Source: Pholiota molesta
Taxonomy: Eukaryota > Basidiomycota > Agaricomycetes > Agaricales > Strophariaceae
Length of the DNA stretch: 64,000 nucleotides
Assembly (NCBI GenBank): GCA_014925825.1
Contig: JACGCK010000001.1
Coordinates: 310,001-374,000 of the forward strand
Direction: 5' to 3'
Below are positions 23,539 to 37,200 of the stretch, piece after piece; the first letter of the stretch is position 1, and every line of letters begins with the position of its first letter. Under the pieces are notes generated by a model. It made no database searches. It was given only the letters and a program-made list of their open reading frames with translations, and was not told the origin of the DNA. The position numbers and the translations under genes are program-made.

Positions 23539-25312
23539 ATGGGTTCTGGACAATCAAAATACTATCGCAATGGCCACAATCAGCAGTATCCTTACGCGCA
23601 ACAACCACCCCCACCCCCACCCTTATATCCAGGGCATTACAATGCCCCATTCATACCACAATATGCACCTATGCCAGGATATGGCGCACAAATGTACCCC
23701 CAACAACAGGCTACAGGATTTATACCACCAGGAGTATATGGTCAAGGATCTCAGTTACCACCTCCGCTGCTGAACTGGCTCCCACAAGACCGCAGAAAAA
23801 GTAGGAGGTCGAGACGACGAGAGAGCGAGAGATTCGTCGGGGGATTCGGAGGAAGTGCGCCGCCACCACCGCAGCAAGAAGGCATGTTGCATGAAATATT
23901 ACGATGAGCCGTGCTAATTATGATCCTTTAGCTCCTCGTCGTGCTCGCTCGGAATCTCGTCGCAGAGAATCACCTGTCCGAGCACCTGTAACGCCACGAC
24001 GTGAGTCGGAACCCCCTGACAAGAACCTGCTTCCTAATTCTTTACTAGCCTCTGTCGAACCTGGCCACCGAGCGCCGACCCCATTTATTCCTTCGGTCGG
24101 GGCAGACGAGGATGAAGAAGACCGCCCACCCCTACGCTCGGCCTTACGACAATCAGCACGCTACTCTCCCCCTCACTCCATTAATGGTGACTTTGCGCAT
24201 GTCATGCAGCCCCTTGAGCCAGCCAACCCTGTGGTTTTTGGTCCAACAGGCGCGCGACCGAGTGCACCCCTGAACAATCCGCTCCCGCCTCCGCCACGAG
24301 ACATATACGAAATGTCCCCGTACAAAGCATTACTTAATATGCCGCAAACATCTGCCCTGCTAACAGCGTCATACGGCCCCCATACGGCGACCATTAGTAC
24401 AAACGGACAGATACCACGACCCGTTGAACGTAAAAAGTCAATAGGGAAAGGCCTGTTGCGTGCGTTCAGCAAGCGAGAAAAGAAGGACTCCCAGCCGCAG
24501 GTGCATTTCGTCCCTGTTTTCGTTCCAGGCCAGAACGCGAACCAGAGCCAAAGCCAAATACAGACGCAACAGACACAACAGTCAGCCGCGCACTCATATG
24601 CACGCCCACCGCCCAACAGGCGGCCGACCTCATTCGGTCAATGTCCCAGACCCGACCAGGTCCCGCCAACCAACAGGCGCACAATACGGCGCAGGCGCAA
24701 CCTACACATTCGGGCGTACCCCAGCGGCGAACGTCAATGGCACAGTCGACGCACTCCGCCGACAATGTCTTCCCGCCGGTGCCGCCCATGCCCAGCAGCC
24801 CGCCCGCGGTGTGGTTCTCACAGGAAAGCCCTGGGCCTTATGGAGTGTTCATGAACCACTCGCCGCACCGCGTGCTGTATCGCAACGTGACATACCCAAC
24901 GGCGGCTCATCTCTATGAGGCGATGAAATTTATCGACACACGCCAGACGTCGCAGAGATGATATGCGCGTGTCCCAACGTGCTAGAACTGACTCCCCTGG
25001 CGAAGCGATTTGAGCAGTTCATACGTCAGGATTGGCCGTAAAGCACTTGAATTTGTACGCTTTTGTCTGATTAACGTGTTTGGGTTTTTGCTGACTGGTA
25101 TTAATATAGTTGGAGGAGGCGCTCTTCCTCAAGTTTAGGCAGCACCCGGATCTGCGTTTGAAGCTCCTTGGGACGGGTGATGCACGGATCATCTACTCGA
25201 ACCAGAAGACCCATTCTGGGGCGTCAATGCCATGGAAGTAGGCCAAAATTTCCTTGGCAAGGCCCTCGTTACTGCCAGAGAGAGATTGCGGGCGGAGAAC
25301 CCGAGGGTATAA
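23539..25312 (+). CDS. NADAR-domain protein with proline-rich N-terminus
   Basis: The start is the ATG at 23539 (MGSGQSKYYRNG). Gly2 and Ser6 fit an N-myristoylation signal. A long low-complexity region follows: PPPPPP and Gln/Tyr-rich, then Arg/Ser-rich (RARSESRRRESP), with a basic KKSIGKGLLRAFSKREKK patch. The C-terminal NADAR (YbiA/DUF1768-like) domain covers about 24830-25312: FMNHSPHRVLYRN, YPTAAHLYEAMKF, PDVAEM, LEEALFLKFRQHP, LLGTGDARIIY. NADAR domains act on ADP-ribose-linked substrates, and bacterial members reverse guanine ADP-ribosylation; the fungal substrate is unknown. Frame shifts near 23911 and at C 24937 are single missing bases. One intron at about 25041-25110 splits the NADAR domain. 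Membrane anchoring through myristate is an inference from the first seven residues. Confidence 0.72.
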
Positions 25313-25749
25313 CAGTAAGATGCTTTTTTTTTTTGTATTTCTCTTCCCGTCCCCTGTTTGCTTTTGTATTACATGTCGTTTAATTGCGCTACCTCCTCCT
25401 TTTTTGTTTTTGCTTCTACTCTCTTATCTGCTTGTAAGCGCGAATCTGGCTATGTTTGAGTATGTACTAACATTCAACCTATTGCGTTTATTATGTCTCT
25501 ATATGGCATGATTCTGTTATCTTCGCAAATTGTCGTCATGTTGATTCCTGATACTTGGAGTAATTTCGCTGATGTTCACCATCAGTTCTGTAAGCAAATG
25601 TGTCGAAACTCGGTTGCCGCCGCTTTCCCAAAATCTCAAGACAAGAAGCAAAATTTACATTTAGACCAAGACCCAGGAGTTAAATTTATGTATCAAAAAG
25701 GAATCGGGTCTTGTCATTGGGCTTGATCAGCTGCAGCTCATACCTCATC
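25313..25749. other. Convergent intergenic region
   Basis: About 435 bases between the NADAR stop and the LysM-gene stop. It is T-rich on the plus strand (T11 at about 25325) and probably carries both 3' UTRs and polyadenylation signals. No gene is recognisable. Confidence 0.4.
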
Positions 25750-28700
25750 TCAAGCCGCAACGCATAAATTCCAGCCAAGTTGAAGGTCTGAAGTAACTGT
25801 GAGCAATATCTTTTGGCACAACTAATTCCACACTCACCACAGTTAGCGTCAAGGAAAGGGTTCAATGTCATCAATTGTGCGGTAATAATTCCTGCGTTTG
25901 AAGCTATGGCGAAACAGAAATCCCCACTAACAACGGTGTGTATCGTTGTGCATGGACTTGGCCCGACTGTGCAATACGCCTAAGATCGTTCTGAATCAGT
26001 AGCTTACAAGCATGAGAAATGGATTATATCACCTCGTCAGGTTGATGTCTAGAAGACCGTGTTTGAGTATGAAGTACTAATTAAAATAAAGGACAGCTGA
26101 CCGCAGTTCGTAGTGACTTCGGGATTCCACCTCAAGAAATCCGCGATAGCGATGTCTCCACTGGCAAAAAAAACATCGTAAATCAGGGCGTCGTCTATAT
26201 CGAAGGCACGACAAACCTTGCTTCAATTGTGGTACAGGTATCTCCAGAGACAACAGTATGGTATGTGGTGCAGCTGTGATGTTATGATAAATCGGTTATT
26301 GTCCTGGTTCCTCAGATTTAGCTACTCACTTGGTCCATGTTCAGGAGCAACATTTGTAGGCACGGAGCCTGACGGACTCGTGGTTGGAGACGATGAAGTC
26401 GTCGTTGTTGTCGTTGTCGTCGGGGTAGCCATTGCAACACAATAAGCCTTAATTAAATTTAAGAAGAAAAGCTGTGAGCCCTTCTTGACTGAATAAAGTT
26501 CAAAATCGACTAACCTCGTCAAGCAAAAGGTTGGTACAGGCCGTATTAAGCTCTGGGTTCCATAGTTTGAATTGCCATCCGTGATGTTGTTCTACAGTCC
26601 AATATCTTGTAATCTCTCTTGATCTTGGGAGTAGAGCGATATGTTAGCTTACCTTCGTTTCCACAACACTACAACTGTCACCTGATACTACGGTGTAATA
26701 CAACGTGCAGAACTGGATATTGGGATGCCATAAGTTTTTAGAATAGATATTTATAACACATTAAGCTTGCCGTTGTATTTGTCCCAGTGGCCACATTCGT
26801 AGGCGGGGGAGGGATACCCGTCGTCGTCGTCGTGGTAGTTGTCGAGTTGGTGGCGAAGCCATTGCAACACAGTAAGCCTAGGTTATATGCGGGAAATTTT
26901 TGTAAACCTGTGTCCTGAACGAAGATCGCGTTAATAGTGGAAACTGACCTCCCCAAGGAGAAGATTGGACACGATGTATTGATCTCTGGATTCCACTGTT
27001 TAAACTGGGCATCCGTGATATTATTCTGCAGACCCTGGTAGTAGCGAGGCGCGCAAATGCGGAAAGCAAGGTTACCTTCGATTCAACAACACCACAGTTA
27101 TCACCTGATACTACGGTGTAGTATGACTCGCAGAACTGTGTAGCGAAAGTAAGAACCCAAATAATAAGCTATGATTGAAGAATGGATTGACCGTTGTTAT
27201 AGTTCCAGGCGCGACGTTAGTCGGCGCGGGAGCGAACGTTGCAGTCGTGTTGAAAACGAGTACACATACAGATTGATCAGCTGTTAATGTTGGACAATTA
27301 GTAGTAGCACCGGGGTTGAAAGCTTTGAATTGCGCGTCGGTGAGGCCAAAGCTGTAAAGGAACTAAGTGAGCGCTATACTATCATATGCTCAACGTGCAA
27401 ATCCTCACAGAGTTTCAATGTAGTGCAATTGTCCTTGTTGTAACGTTGTAGTAATAGTTGCATCCAAATGAAGGCTTCCAGGGGCAAGGTTGGACGGTAT
27501 CTAGAGAAATTGAAGGGTAAGAGTAGGTTTGTCGTACGTCGATACACTTACTGGAGCAGAAGTAACGGAAGGATACGGAATAAACACTTCAGTGCTCGAC
27601 ACCGCAGTAGGAAGAGCGCTGCTGAAGAAATGGAAAGAAGTGGCATTGGCCGTTAGGGAGGGAAGCGCCGAAGTTGGAGTTAGGGGAGGGAACGGTGCAA
27701 CTATAAAGACAGTCTGATCAGTCTGTGATAAGATTCATGAGAATAGGCGCTCGTAGCTGACCGCAATAATAGTATCTGAGAGCGATTTAAACACAATATT
27801 TAGATGGAGATTCAAGAATGTGGCTCACCCTGCCCAGAGGTTTGTACAATTTACGTTGACCTACAGCAAGAAATGGAAAGATCGATGAAGTGCAAACCCA
27901 GAAATAAATTGTTCCTACTTCGGGGTTAAGCGTCAAGAAATCATCCAAAGTGATTGTATCTGATAAGATGAATCAGTCCCTGTATTCGATTGTGAGTAAA
28001 TACGACTGACTATTCAGAACAACTTGAATGCAGAAGTTGTTTGGCTGGACAAGGTACCAAGCCCCGCATGCTGAAGTCGTTCCTGGGGCCGTTTGTCCTG
28101 GAGGTGGGCTGGAATCTAATGAGCGGTATATTGTGACAATGGAGAGAAAGACGGACGCAGTGGCGGTGATAGTAACGGTAGGTTTAGAAACATCTGTTGG
28201 CGCATTTCCTAAAGAAGGAAATCCACCATGGGGACTGTGCTGTTGTGAGCGATAATGTTGAAAATTCGCCGTGAAAGCACAAACCTAATGCAAATGTTCG
28301 AGCAACCCTGCTACCGATGTTGGAACAACCGTTCCCCAAATCAGGATTGAAACTTGACTGCGTTGAGTGGAAAGAATTAAAACGAAGCTTAGGGAATACC
28401 TAAGTAGCTGGGTGAATGTGACGTTGACATTTGCTCCATTGAGTTGCTGAGAGTTAACGGCGTCGGCTACGTCTTGACAAGTTTGGTTGGCTAGAACTGT
28501 GTAAAGGTACAAGACTGGAATCCGAAATTCAATAAGAACGGTGGTGTAACAATTGATGACGGTTCTTACTTGGGGGAGACAAAGAGGGATACCAGCACCA
28601 AACCCTGTAGTGCAATTCAGTGTGGATAAATTCGGATTGTTGAGTAAACATCCGCAGAGGTGATGGAGAACTGGGTGGCAAGAGAGTCACAGGTGTTATT

Positions 28701-29802
28701 TTTCCAGATGTAGTGATATTACGGCCAGAGATGTAACACGCCGGAGAGTAGGTCAGATTGGAGGACGGTATGATAGTTCCTGGCCCTGTAGTTGCCGACG
28801 GAGCGCTCGCTGTGGTAGTCACGTTGAAAGAGTCGAATGAACTTACAACAACGAAATCAATATAATGTTATATTAAACTTCAAAAGATGAAGGAACAAGA
28901 ACTTACGAGCCACATGTTCCAAGTGCTGACTGGAGAGTATTGAACACAGATGAGAGTAGCTCAATGGATTTTCCAATGAAAGCTGCAAGGTCCCAAGGAC
29001 GCAAGAAGTGCAAAGCTCATTTTGGGGATATCCCAAGACACCTGAACTGGTATTGTAGGTTGGCAACACTGTATTGCAGAATGACCCGCTCGACCTATAC
29101 AAACGAGGTTATGTGTTATGATCTTTATGGGCGAAAAAAAGTGCCAGATCTCACGTATCGGTTAGGCATTGCTGTTGATACGGCCCTGAAGTGTGTCGAC
29201 AGCGAGAGTGGCTGATAATGGCTCGTTTGTAAATCGCGGCGACTTAGCATTAATTAACGTACCAGCGTATGATATGTTGTTGGGGCCTGGGAGTTGATAT
29301 GATCCGCAAGCAGAGACAACGCTAGAGCGATAGCTCTCAAGGGAGGATGTACAGGCGCTAGTACAAAGTGTTGCCAGGACGCTTGAATTGAAAAACACAT
29401 TTGCACTGATGCAAAGGTATAAAGGCGTTAAGATTTTTTTTAAAAGTAGATTTTAAGAGATAATACTAACGCCATGAGTTGTATGGAAGGATCACAGTTG
29501 AGACCAGCAGTTAAGGCGTTTGCGCAAGCGCTTGGGGGCGCTGGTGAAGTTGGCAAAGCATCTGAGGTGTAGATTTGAAAGGTCGTTGCGGCTGCTGCTA
29601 AGATGGCAGATGGTATAGCTGGTGAGACTGTTCCAGTAGATGTTGAGGCCGCAAGATGATCTAGCATTTGAGACTGGTGAAGACGCTGATGCGCGATACC
29701 AACGCCATAAAGCTTTTGGGCGAAGGACTTTTTGGTTGAAGCCAAAACCAGAGCATCTTGAATAAAGAACAGGAGAAGGAATATTACCCTAGTCACTTGC
29801 AT
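25750..29802 (-). CDS. Secreted multi-LysM protein (about 7-8 LysM modules)
   Basis: The start is at 29802 (or in-frame at 29817) with a clear signal peptide (MQVTRVIFLLLFFIQDALV). The N-terminal part (29.8-28.7 kb) is Cys-containing with no named domain. LysM modules follow at about 28.70, 28.40, 28.00, 27.35, 27.05, 26.60, 26.15 and 25.90 kb. Typical motifs are YTVVSGD-x-C, NITDAQFKQWNPEINTSC, TLDDFLTLNPEVNVNC and a C-terminal CV-A/M ending. Thr/Pro/Ser linkers such as GIPPPPTNVATGTNT join them. LysM binds chitin or N-acetylglucosamine oligomers; secreted fungal LysM proteins shield hyphae or sequester chitin fragments. The gene has about twenty very short exons. It is divergent from the chitinase at 31230, the arrangement known for tal6/tac6 in Trichoderma. 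The stop at 25750-25752 follows LQLGWNLCVAA. Confidence 0.8.
26430..26712 (-). repeat. Tandem LysM unit, copy 1
   Basis: It is highly similar to 26859-27138: both include the GCCATTGCAACACA-x-TAAGCC block, a poly-Thr linker, the same intron positions and the plus-strand block CACCTGATACTACGGTGTA. It is a duplicated LysM-linker unit inside the LysM gene. Confidence 0.7.
26859..27138 (-). repeat. Tandem LysM unit, copy 2
   Basis: This is the partner of 26430-26712, about 430 bases away, with matching exons and intron positions. The modules read YYTVVSGDNCGVVESK here against YYTVVSGDSCSVVETK in copy 1. Confidence 0.7.
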
Positions 29803-29817
29803 GGCTAGAATATGCAC

Positions 29818-31229
29818 TTCGGACAGCTAGTACCTCAGGCTTTTGTGATATTCGGCAGTTGGCTTTAAGAGCTTTGGGGGGATAGATGCCGTTCAGAGAG
29901 TTTGCATCTATTGAAAATGTCCTAGCGATCTTGCATATATCAATAGAGCGAGTTCTTTGTCGGCGAAAACCAGACACCATACTGCAGTTGAATGCAATTG
30001 TTAAGCATATCAAGTAAAGGTTAACATCGTATCATTCTTGTCGGCCCGTCGGGGAAAGAAACTTTGCGAAGAAGACCTTCTGAGCCCATGAATAAGGTAG
30101 TTGTACGTTGACTATGCACTGAAAATTTGCGGATCGTGGACGCAGGATAGGAACTTGAAGAAGTTGACTGACGGCTCCGATAGCGGAGGATGCAAGAAAG
30201 TTGAGAAAGCGTCATCAGATGATCGCTGGCCCGCCCCAAGCCCGCCCATGTCCGCTTATGCCGCGTGTTTGCGTGAGATATTTTTAGGAACAATTTCCAA
30301 AACAAGCAAGTTGCAGGTGGTACATTCGTTCTGACTTTGGGCATTGATTGAATTCTGGTATTCTATCACTTCCGCGTACAACGGAAACCTCCTCTGCTTT
30401 ACGCGCTCAGGTTCTTTTGTAGGTAAGTTTTTCGCTGCTTTTACTCTTACTCGTGACAAAATTTGGACAAAACCAAGACAAAACGCCGACTGAGAGGGAC
30501 GTACGGTCCGAGGTAATCATAATGATTCATACTCAACGATAAGATAGATCCTTTGAAAGTTTGATGTGCCACTGAAAACCTCAACCGCAATGATCTGCGG
30601 GTCATTTAATGTAGAGTGGCGGCATCACTTAATTGTCCATAGGAAGTCAAGGAAGTGACATTCCCGTCCTCCATACAACACTGGAAGTAGATGATCCAAC
30701 CTTCGAGCCTCTGAATCTTAGGAAGGGAGGGTAAAAAATGTGAGCTTTACGGAACAGGCGCTTTCAAAGCAGTACGTATTTGATTATCATAGTATTTGCT
30801 ATACATAAGTACACTTAGAACCCAAGCTATCTCCATCTCAATCAAGAAAGTCCGGAGAAATGATTGAATGTGAGCACTATTTGCAGCTTCACTTCTATTT
30901 TTGTCTCACAAACTGAGAAATCCGTACCGTTAGCAGTCTGGTGACGGAGATTAGAGTAAAACCATACGATTGCTCACGGCATAATCGCAGACTTATTCAG
31001 CCAAAGAACAACGCGGCTGGCCGCTACATTGATATACAGAAATGGTCCAGCCTTGCGACCCATATTGGCGCGCGGTAAGAACACGAAAAAGAGTTTTTCG
31101 GCACCTCGTTAAATGCGAACTTGAAGGCATCTGAAGAAATTGAAATCTCTATTAAAGCATCATATATATTGCATCGTTGGTAGTTTGAGCTACCCGCGAG
31201 TCGTTGTCACTGTATTACGTTGGGACAAT
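29818..31229. promoter_or_regulatory. Shared divergent region, LysM gene / chitinase
   Basis: About 1.4 kb between the LysM start and the chitinase start. No convincing coding frame is present; the small open frames at 30021-30459 show no protein features. The region probably contains both promoters. I could not identify a confident TATA box or operator by eye. Confidence 0.45.
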
Positions 31230-34200
31230 ATGCGCTCAACATTTTGGGCAGCTCCTCAGAGAGGCCTTCTACTTCTCAGCTTGATCCTCATCTTGTTATC
31301 GCATACCAATATTGTTCGTACCCAGTCGACACCGCCTTCAAATGCAACAAATCTTCCGGTTGGATCTTGCGCACCAGATATTCCATGCTCCAATCAAGCA
31401 TGCTGTAATGGAGACACTGGATTTTGCGGGTTTGTTCTTGCATTTTGCACAAGGCATTTGATGCTGACATCCACATCCATTATTCCTTATTAGTTTCGGA
31501 GATGCCTTTTGCAAACCTGTCGCTCAAGGAGGGGTGAGTTAGAACCCTACGATTTTCCCACTATCAAATATAATTCATATCTCTGTAGCCGTGCACAAGT
31601 AACTGTGGCGCGCTTGCGGAATGTGGTCCCGATGCCGCACCATCCAACTTTACTGTATGTGCAATGCCTTTCATTAAGCTTCTGATTCTTATTGACGATT
31701 AATCTTTAGTGTCCATTGGTATGCATAATTCGAATACATTACAGGATGAGAATTAACGATTCTCTCATCATCGCAGAACGTTTGCTGCAGTCAGGTGTGC
31801 CATATACCACGTACCTTACGCCGATACTAATTCCCCTGTGTCATTCTACAGTTTGGATTTTGCGGCACCACCGACGAATTTTGTGGAACCGGATGTCAAT
31901 CAAATTGTGGAGGTCCTCCCATACCTTCCTGTGGTGAGTACTGTTATTGATCTATCAATAAGTTACGTCTCTAAATAGGCTTGATAGGAGCCGATCAGCA
32001 ATCTGCAACGGCTCGGCGTATTGGATACTACGAGGGATGGGCTGTAACTCGGTAAGCTGGGAAATTTATTATGTTATTTAACTTCTCAGTTCGAATATCT
32101 TCAAAGGTCTTGCATGGCGTGGACGCCGGAGCAAATTCCTGCGACGAGTCTGACTCATGTCAACTTCGCATTTGCTTTGATCAGTGATTCATTCCAGGTA
32201 ATACCCATGGACGCTGGTGATGAAGCTCTATGGGTAAGGACAACCAACTTGAAGTCAAATGCCCCGGCACTCAAGGTATTTCTCTCCATCGGAGGCTGGT
32301 CATTTAATGTAAGTGGGCCATTTACTCAACGGAAATAAAACGACGCTCAACGCGGACTGTGCTATTAGGACCCACCAACACAAAACATCTTTTCTGACCT
32401 CGTTGCGTCATCGGGAAATACAGAAACGTTTATCGGGTCTGTCCTTAGCGTTCTCGAAACTTATGGATTCGACGGAATTGACGTGGATTGGGAGGTGAAT
32501 ATATTATCTATTTAATCTTCCTCCAAGTTTCAAGTCTAAGGCCGATGGTTGTTCTATTTATAGTATCCCGGCGCTTTCGATCGAGGAGGGAACCCAAGCG
32601 ATACAGAAAACTATGTTACATTCATGAAAGCAGTCAAGGTGGGCATTAAATTTAAAATTCGACAATGCGTCACTCGGTTTGCATATTGTACTCAACAATT
32701 TACATAGACTGCATTCATACCACACGGATATGGACTGTCATTGTGAGCTCACTACTACCTTCCTAAACGGGCTTGACTCAAATTGTGCTCTAGCACCGCG
32801 CCATCATCTTTCTGGTATCTTCAACATTTCGACCTCCCTGGGTTGCTGCAGCATGCAGATTGGGTCAATGTAATGTATGTTACAATTACTCCGACAAGGA
32901 GTTAATTCTGACTATTGTTCTCCAATAGGACATATGATTTACACGGTACGCGTCTTGTAACCAATTAAGCGCCCAAATCAGTTGATCCAATACTTGAAAT
33001 TGATAGGAACGTGGGATGGAGTGGATGTAAGTTCATTCGCACTTCTTCAATTAGATTAAGTGTTCTGACATCAGCAAAGCCCTTCATTGGGTTAGTTTTT
33101 TATTAGAGAAATTTTGTTGAAGCGCTACTAAAACATGCTCAGATTTGTACTTGGCGCTCACACAAATTGTAAGAACATGCCGGTGTTTCCACCTCCATGT
33201 CTTCATGGTCTAATTCTTTGGTAGTGACCGAAATTGACGAGGCCTTCCAATTGTTTTGGCGAGTAGGAATTATCCTCACAGATGGTATGTCAGCGTCAAA
33301 TTGTTTCCAGCGCCTCGCCACTTGATAATTCCTCATAATTTACAGGTCATGGGAATGGGCTTCTATGGTAGATCTTTCACCCTTGCAGACCCCAGCTGTA
33401 TCGAACCCCCATGTCCATGGGTTTCTGGTGGAGACGGTGAGTCCTATGGTCCGAATCTCGATGCCGATTTCTCAAAGAAAAAATATGCAGCGGGTCCTTG
33501 TAGTGCTAACTCTGGAACCCTCATGTTTCTGAGATAGAAACCATCTCGAAACCAGTTCGGCGCAAATTATTTTCGACGAAGTTGCAGCTGTGAAATACGT
33601 TGTCTGGGACTCGTGAGTACAAGGTTGTGGTGTTTTCAAGCGATTGAGGAACTCATCAGCACCGTCCTGCAGAAATCAATGGGTCAGTTATGATGATCAA
33701 GATTCCTTTGCTCTCAAGATGAATTAGTATGATCATTCGAAACCACTCTCTTCTGATTGATATTAATTATTCAAAATTAACAGTGCAAATGATCATTGCA
33801 TTGGCGGAACAATGATCTGGTCTGTCGACCAAGACGATACAAGTTACACAGCTATGAAAGATTTGTATCCCGGAATCACCGCACTAGCTGGTGGAAATGT
33901 TGAAACTGGTGACCAATGTACAGTTTCATCCTGTGGAGCGACTTCGTGTGGGCTTGGCCAAGTGTTAGTTCAATATTTCTACATTTATCGCCCCAATAAC
34001 AAAAATCCTTCGGCAGGGCCATTGCCACAGTCACCACAAATCCGGCTTTGCCAGGGCAAGTATGTCCTCTTGATAATCGCGCCCTTCTGTGCTGTCCAGC
34101 TGGAAATGCGCCAACTCAGTGTACTTGGCGTGGTGGGGATGTATTATGTAGTCCATCCTGTAACCCAGGGGAGGCGTTACTGGCAACTGATCCTGCAGGC

Positions 34201-37200
34201 GACGGCATATGTGCTTGCTTGGAGAACAAGCGCTTTGTTGCCAGACAAATTTAGAACAACTAAATCTCAACTGCTGTTTTATGGTGAGTTCAAATCTTTT
34301 TAAATAAAATGAATTCAGAGGACATTAAACTCGTTATAGAATGCACATCGTCGGCTCCAACTTGTCCGGGTCCTAATAACAATCCTGTCCTAATTACTGT
34401 GGGAACTCGCGGTCAGGGTTCCTCGCAATTACCGACTGTTTTGCAGACAACTCCGATGATCTGGAGCGCCTATGCCCGCAAACATGTGCAGTCGGCCAAG
34501 TAAAACCCTATTGCTGCTCAGACCCAAGTTTGTTGTCATCTTCACTCCAAATTGATTCCATCTAACCACAGTTACCAACGTAGTCCCATATCAAATTGCA
34601 AATGGGTTGGAACCCCACCTCTCTGTGCGTCTAGCCTGACGCGTTGTTTCTCTGCAATTTCTAAACTCTTACTTCGTAACTTATGTCAAAATAGGCTTCG
34701 ATAATGCCTGTGCGATTGGGCAAGTTCAGATATGTACGTTTCCGCTTCCTCGCGCCCGATAACTTCCGACCCATTCGTCCGTCATTATTGACATTAATTC
34801 TAGTGACGGATCCCCAGGGCGATGCATCATCATCCTGTATTGGAAGCCAGACAGATCCTATTGCTGTGACCCTTCTGGTAGGTGGCTGAGCTGTTCATGC
34901 TAGTATTTCACATTGTAATTTTTCCTCTAGGTTCCGACTTCATTCCTGTGCCTTTCGACGATATTTTCCCCTCAACCGTCCCGGAGGGCTCTGAGACCTT
35001 TACCGTTGATATTGACACGGATTCGGGAAAGTCAGATTCATCTTCAGCAGAAGCCGTATATTCCGGAGCACCAGATGATCTTGAGAATGGTCCCACAGGT
35101 GAGAGTTCATTCATTTCAAATCAGCCCGAATAATTCCTGATCATTTGATTATTTACCTGGGTAGAGGAGTTCACTCCCTTTGGAGAAGTTTTCATAGATA
35201 GTCCAAATCCCCAGTCGGTATCTCTGTCGCCATTGAATCGGATTGGGTTATTGTTGGATGCAATCCTACAAGTGACCAGGCGCAACAGGTCGCTAAAACG
35301 AGCTCAATGAATTTTGTCTGGTCCTAAACCTTACTTAGGTACTTGCATATTGCTCGAAACCTATGAACAACTCTGCAACTGGATGTGGACATGTTTTCAT
35401 TGGGCAAGCAGAGCAACAATTGTCAAAATGCCTTCAAGTTGTGGGAAGGGTCCTTATGCCCGAATCGTCAGCTTGGATGTTCATTCTGACCAGAACGCTC
35501 TTCCTGCCATGCATAATTCTCTCAAACCAGCGTCGGAATCGGTGCACTTGTTGAGCTTCGATTACAATTTTTTGGCAATTGTGCGTCATTTGCTGTTCCT
35601 TCATTGTTACTGACTCATTCATTATTATCTACTGACAGCCTGAATCAAATGGTCCCGTTTATATGCGCGTTAGTCACCAATCATATGTTTCCATTTAAAA
35701 CTGCTGATCATTATTTCATTAGGTGGATGCATCCGACCTTCCCGACTACTGGTTTGTTTGCGTCCTTATGAATGTTGAGCCTACATGCTGACAACGATTT
35801 TAGGGACTCTGTTGTGGACTCTCCACCAGAGAGAAGGCAATGGCTAAAAGAACGTGGCCTGTGGAAAGAAAAGACTTTGACCCGGCGATGGTGGGGATCC
35901 TTCACTGGCTGGCTTGATAAACTCAATACCGTGAAGACGAAATCAACAACAACCGCCAATTCATTTGGGCTGATACTTATCCCATATTTTCGCAAAGTGA
36001 ATCTTGCCCTGGTAAGATTTATTTTTCCAGTAATCAAAAAATTTCTGAGTAAGATTTCTTAGGTCCTCCAGCGTTCGAGAGCAGTATGAATATTGAAGTA
36101 TCGGGAAGTGCCCGTAGGTTAAATTCCCAATGCTTTGCCACAGCATGAATGATAACACATTCCATTAGAGTTCAGCGCAAGATATGGATTCTATCTACAG
36201 GGGCAAATTGTCCTCCTACTGTTCAGGCGGCATACTTGTTTTTTGTGAGTCACTTGGCTGGTATTTTCTAAGCAGCGTTTCTTATGTAGCGTACCGGTAC
36301 TAGCATCCGACGCCGACGCTAGAGCTGACTTCACGATCGAGGGTACCGCCTCTGTATCTTATGACTCATCTATGATCCAACTGGCCTCTTTGGCTTCCCC
36401 GGTGAGTATACACATATCATGCACATCGATCGTCAACTTAAAATGTTCTTCAATAGGACTCTACTATCCAGGAATCTTAACGTGAGTTTGATTGGTTTTG
36501 TCTGCTTTTTTACACTGAAAAGTGACAGGATTGGGCCTTCTCTTGTCCTGAAGGTTATATCACCGGACAACTTTCAATTTCAGGGTTTGAAAATTTCGTT
36601 CTAACTTTGAGAAGAAATGTGGCTAACAAGGTGTTTTAGTCAATTTACAGCATCGCTTGCATACAATTCCCTAGTGTATGCATTGAATATAACATGCGAT
36701 AGAATGTTGACGGGATGCTCACTATGATTGTATTGTATAGGTGGATTTTACATTGGGGCAGAGTAGCTCAGATCAAACGCCTGGTCTACTGTCGCCTACC
36801 GCCGTGGCACCGCCGCTAACAAACCAATCCCTGATATCAACTGGAGTGTGGATCTACAAGGTGATCTATCCGTCCATATTGTCCCGCAAGTTCAGATGGG
36901 TGTTAGTATTTTGGGAGGCGCTCTGGTGGACGCTCGGGTAAGTTATTTGTCCCATCTGGCACCGATCTTCGCGGATTCCTTACTTACAACCCGAAAGGCC
37001 TTCATTCGTGCGGTTAGTCTCGTCCACCCAACATGATATAGTAGCTCCTTCGATTAACATACAGGGAACAGACTTAGGTGGAGGCATCAGTATCACCGGC
37101 TCGGTCTCTAATCTCCAAGATCCCAATATTTGCATCAACCCATACTTCTCCGTCAACCTGTTCGTCTCGAATTTTTTTTTTGAAGTATCATTAAATTAAC

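Noticed and set aside
26218..26445. Plus-strand open frame with a Val-rich tail at the LysM gene
   Set aside because: It is the complement of the Thr-rich LysM linker; no protein features on this strand.
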